64,000 nucleotides of DNA, from contig DAIDHB010000112.1 in NCBI GenBank assembly GCA_027452145.1, positions 1 to 64,000 of the forward strand, read 5' to 3'. The DNA is from Planctomycetales bacterium (GTDB lineage Bacteria; Planctomycetota; Planctomycetia; Isosphaerales; Isosphaeraceae). Position 1 is the stretch's first letter. Each line of letters begins with the position of its first letter. This document shows positions 61,698 through 64,000 of this stretch, piece by piece. The notes beneath the pieces were generated by a model. The model did no database searches. It was not told the DNA's origin and saw only the letters and a program-made list of their open reading frames with translations. A program made the position numbers and the translations under genes.

Positions 61698-61920
61698 ATT
61701 GGGTTCGTTTTGCTCAAATCCACCCCTGCGGACGCCTCTCGGCGCCGAAATCCGGTCGAACGAGTATGAAGAATAGATGAAGATTGGGTTCGTTCGCGCG
61801 ATTTCGAGGGTGTCGAGCCCCTGGAAGCCCGCCCGGGGCCGATGTGCACTCATCGTGACCTCCTTGCTGGCAAGGAGGCGCTGATCCAGCAGGCAAGGGC
61901 CTGTGGCCTGCCCACGGCGC
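61698..61920. repeat. ATTGGGTTCGTT direct repeats and flanking sequence
   Basis: ATTGGGTTCGTT occurs at 61698 and 61783. Between them the DNA translates into phrases such as NEPNF and TNPI on the minus strand, which look like translated repeat rather than a gene. A perfect AAGGAGGTCACG before an ATG (61851-61853, minus strand) may be a relic start. The stretch 61238-62150 has no convincing gene. Confidence 0.5.
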
Positions 61921-62153
61921 ATGCCGCGAGGCCGGCGCCGCCCCGTTGAGGGCGGCCGGCCTGGCGTACCGTCGTGGATGCACGGGAATCCCGGGCGGGA
62001 TGATTCTCACCGACGACCGGATTGTCAAAGAGCGACCTGCACCTGACGGACCTTATTATAGACGCCGCCCGCGCCGATTTATTCGCAACTTTTTGGCATT
62101 CCGGATATTTTTCGCGGCCGGTTATGACGATTGGGAGGGCTTATGGCCACCGG

Positions 62154-62260
62154 GAACAGTATCAAGGGGCGAGGAGGAACCGGCCAGGGGAGGCGGCGGC
62201 CGGACGGACCGGACGGGATCGGATCGGGAGGCCGGCGGCGGGTCGGGTCGTGGCCCCGCA
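62154..62260 (+). repeat. Cassette-boundary repeat, copy F
   Basis: GGGGCGAGGAGGAACCGGCC at about 62167 matches the core of copies A-E, in the same + orientation, but the rest is more diverged. It lies next to a 5'-truncated gene, so it may mark another module boundary. Confidence 0.55.
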
Positions 62261-62365
62261 GGCGGCGGCCCCGCGGCCGGCCGGGACGGGTTCGGGCGGT
62301 CGTCGTCACCGGACGGACGGGGCGGGGCAGGCGGGTGTGTCGGTCGAACAGGAACTCCACGACCG

Positions 62366-63064
62366 TCATCCGTTGGACCGGTCGCGCACCAGCCGATGCC
62401 CGCGGAGGGCATACCCGCGCTCGCGCAGTCGCTCGTCCCAGCCGGCCCGGGTGCCGATCGTGGCGGTCTCGTCCAGCAGCCCGCCGCGCTCCTCCTGGGC
62501 GGTGAGCCGGGCGAACTTCGCCCGCCGCGGGTCGTCGGGCAACAGGAACGCCTCCTTGCGGTGCAGGACCGGCGGGTTCGCGCTCGCGGAGTAGTCGGTG
62601 CCGTCGATCGCGCGGGTGCGGAGGTCCAGCTTGATGCTGCGCAGCAGCGCCGGGTGCGGGTCGGCGTCGAAGTCGGGGTAAACCAGGTACGAGACCTTGC
62701 CCGAGTGGCGGTGGAGCTTGACGAGGTTGGCGCCCTCGACGTCGCCGAGATAGCTGCGGGCGCAACCCTCATACACGCGGAGCAGCGGGTCGAGCGCCTC
62801 GAGGGCCGAGCGGTGGATGTACAGGGCGTTCGGGAGGAGCTTGCCGACGGGGGACCGGCGGCAGGCGTCGTCGACGGCCGCGGCGTCGCCGGCCCGGAAC
62901 AGCAGCTCGTCGGCCCGTCGGCAGCCGGCGGCGTAGGTGCCGAAGAACGCCCGGATGTCCCGCCGGAGCCCGGCCGGCAGGGCCGAGACCGGCGGCCGGC
63001 GGCGGAAGCGGGCGAGGGCCAGGTAGACGAGAAGATCCTCGGTACTCCGGCGGGCGATCGCGTC
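62366..63064 (-). pseudogene. 5'-truncated DNA phosphorothioation-associated methyltransferase
   Basis: The reading frame from the in-frame stop at 63065-63067 to 62366 encodes about 232 residues. The phrases EDLLVYLALARFRRRPP, LRRDIRAFFGTYAAGC, SPVGKLLPNALYIHRSALEA, LLRVYEGCARSYLGDVEGAN and KVSYLVYPDFDADPHPALLR are those of the C-terminal half of the dnd-associated putative methyltransferase family (TIGR04096-type). The N-terminal Rossmann methylase part is missing, and there is no start codon before a GTG at 62776. The remainder of the dnd system is not in the window. The C-terminus (GHRLVRDRSNG) is intact. Confidence 0.75.
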
Positions 63065-63175
63065 TCATTCCCCCGTCCCGCTCAACTCTCCCCTACAATG
63101 AATCAATCTGGCAGGAACAGGGGGGAAGGCTTAGGATCGAGAGGCGGGCGTCGCCCCCGTCCGAGGAGATCGACC

Positions 63176-63418
63176 ATGATCGACGAGATGACCAAGGAAA
63201 GCCTGCGAGTCGAGAACGATGACATCGCAGGACCGTCTCTTATGGTGACCCTGACACAGCTCGATGCCGTTCGCCCCCTGCTCGACCGGCATGAGGTGTT
63301 TTACTGGGTTGACGCCGACGCGATCTCGCTGGACAACGGGCCGTATACGACCGTGATCAATTTCGGCAAGGGCGGCGACGCGGCCCGGATTCAGGCCATC
63401 CTGGACGAGGCCGGCTGA
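63176..63418 (+). CDS. Small protein upstream of a HEPN-like gene
   Basis: An 80-residue protein (MIDEMTKESLRVENDDIAGP ...) with GAGGAG eight bases upstream. It has an acidic composition and the core VFYWVDADAISLDNGPYTTV then INFGKGGDAARIQAILDEAG. No family is recognised. It is followed 17 bp later by the next gene on the same strand, so it may be the antitoxin-like partner. Confidence 0.6.
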   Translation: MIDEMTKESLRVENDDIAGPSLMVTLTQLDAVRPLLDRHEVFYWVDADAISLDNGPYTTVINFGKGGDAARIQAILDEAG

Positions 63419-63435
63419 CGGCCGGGTACCGAGCG

Positions 63436-64000
63436 ATGCCACTGGCGGACGAAATTCGTGGCCTGGCCGACCGGATCGTGGCTCGGCTGGACGACGCCCG
63501 CGAGTTTTACGTGCACACGCGGCAAGCCTGGCGGCTCGTGCAGCAGCTCGCGTACAAGGGCCGCCCAATCGGAATCATCGACCTGGCCACCAGGCGCCCA
63601 TTGCCCATCGGCGACCTGGATTCCCGGGTCGAGAGATACGTCACCGTCCGGCTCGCCGAGTCGACTTTCCGGGAGCTCTCGACACTCCTGGAGGACTGGA
63701 TCCTCGGGCTGATCCGGCTCTGGCTGACGGCGTATCCCGAGGACCTGGACCTGAACTTCGACCCCGCGACCGGCCAGCGCCGGGGCAGGAAACAGGAAGA
63801 AGTCCAGATCCCCCTTTCTCGTCTGCTCCACCTGCGCGACTGCGCCCCCATCCTCGATGGTTTGATCGAGCGGACCGTCCGGGACCTGAGCTATGAGCGG
63901 CCGGAAAAGTGGTTCCGATACATTGAGAACAGGGTCAGGCTGGGATGCCCGGACCGGTCCGAGGCTGCTCGATTGTACGAGATGAAGGCGGCCCGCGACT
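63436..64000 (+). CDS. HEPN-like protein, partial (runs off the window)
   Basis: At least 188 residues from the ATG at 63436 (MPLADEIRGLADRIVARLDD ...) to the end of the window, without a stop. It is helical with the segments LEDWILGLIRLWLTAYPEDL and RPEKWFRYIENRVRLGCPDR. The last visible residues (YEMKAARD) fit the position where HEPN-type proteins begin the R-x(4-6)-H ribonuclease motif, which would lie just outside. HEPN identity is an inference from this layout. Together with the 80-residue gene it could be a toxin-antitoxin or defence unit. Confidence 0.5.
   Translation, partial: MPLADEIRGLADRIVARLDDAREFYVHTRQAWRLVQQLAYKGRPIGIIDLATRRPLPIGDLDSRVERYVTVRLAESTFRELSTLLEDWILGLIRLWLTAYPEDLDLNFDPATGQRRGRKQEEVQIPLSRLLHLRDCAPILDGLIERTVRDLSYERPEKWFRYIENRVRLGCPDRSEAARLYEMKAARD

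Noticed and set aside
61413-61922. 169-residue minus-strand frame with an excellent ribosome-binding site
   Set aside because: Most of the translation comes from dispersed repeat DNA (for example the GGCTCGGCAGGAGCC element) and has no protein-like pattern.
1-64000. tRNA, rRNA, riboswitches and replication origin
   Set aside because: None could be recognised by eye. A covariance-model search (tRNAscan/Infernal) would be needed to exclude small RNA genes.

Overview
The window is high-GC DNA from a planctomycete, most likely of the Isosphaeraceae type (Singulisphaera/Paludisphaera-like). This is an inference from gene content: ECF sigma factors paired with Ser/Thr kinases, a sigma factor fused to a membrane anchor and carboxypeptidase-regulatory domains, DUF1080 proteins, Tat-exported oxidoreductases, a giant beta-helix protein with the planctomycete N-terminal LETRELLS motif, DUF4058 and PIN/DUF433 modules, and many intergenic palindromic repeats. 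No rRNA, tRNA or CRISPR array was recognised.

Layout. 0.2-10.6 kb: housekeeping and envelope genes (CE15-type esterase, Tat-exported metallophosphoesterase, tetraether-synthase-like radical SAM enzyme with a small membrane protein, two zinc-ribbon membrane paralogues, Lgt-like transferase, surE, a lipoprotein, an NTF2-like membrane protein, an alpha/beta hydrolase). 10.9-18.8 kb: sigma-factor fusion protein, Gfo/Idh/MocA oxidoreductase, double-DUF1080 protein and an exported protein. 18.9-36.4 kb: a defence/conflict region with an ATPase plus TOPRIM (DUF4276) pair, an ADP-ribosyltransferase-like toxin candidate, a row of small toxin-antitoxin-like modules separated by same-orientation repeats, and a five-gene VWA / DUF5682 / MoxR / HEAT / SWIM cluster on the minus strand. 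36.7-47.7 kb: BlaI/BlaR-like pair, PhoU, sulfatase, kinase fused to a formylglycine-enzyme-like domain, and its ECF sigma factor. 48.0-54.5 kb: one 2153-residue parallel beta-helix surface protein. 54.5-61.2 kb: FmdB zinc ribbon, nnrE, Rpn/YhgA-like protein, an HtrA-like pseudoprotease, and an ECF sigma/anti-sigma pair. 61.2-64.0 kb: repeat-rich DNA, a 5'-truncated phosphorothioation-associated methyltransferase, and a two-gene unit (80 aa plus a HEPN-like protein) that runs off the end.

The strongest discoveries are mobile or repeat-based. A palindromic, transposase-less element (four copies, 260-430 bp) has inserted into a relE-type toxin gene. Removing the element and one copy of its 5-bp flanking duplication restores a continuous 104-residue toxin, which is direct evidence of mobility. 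A second, unrelated repeat (about 150 bp) occurs between successive toxin-antitoxin-type modules, always in the same orientation whatever the gene strand, giving a cassette-array-like layout. Each of the four junctions of the MoxR/VWA conflict cluster carries its own palindromic repeat. Further families are built from 7-, 8- and 9-bp periodic units.
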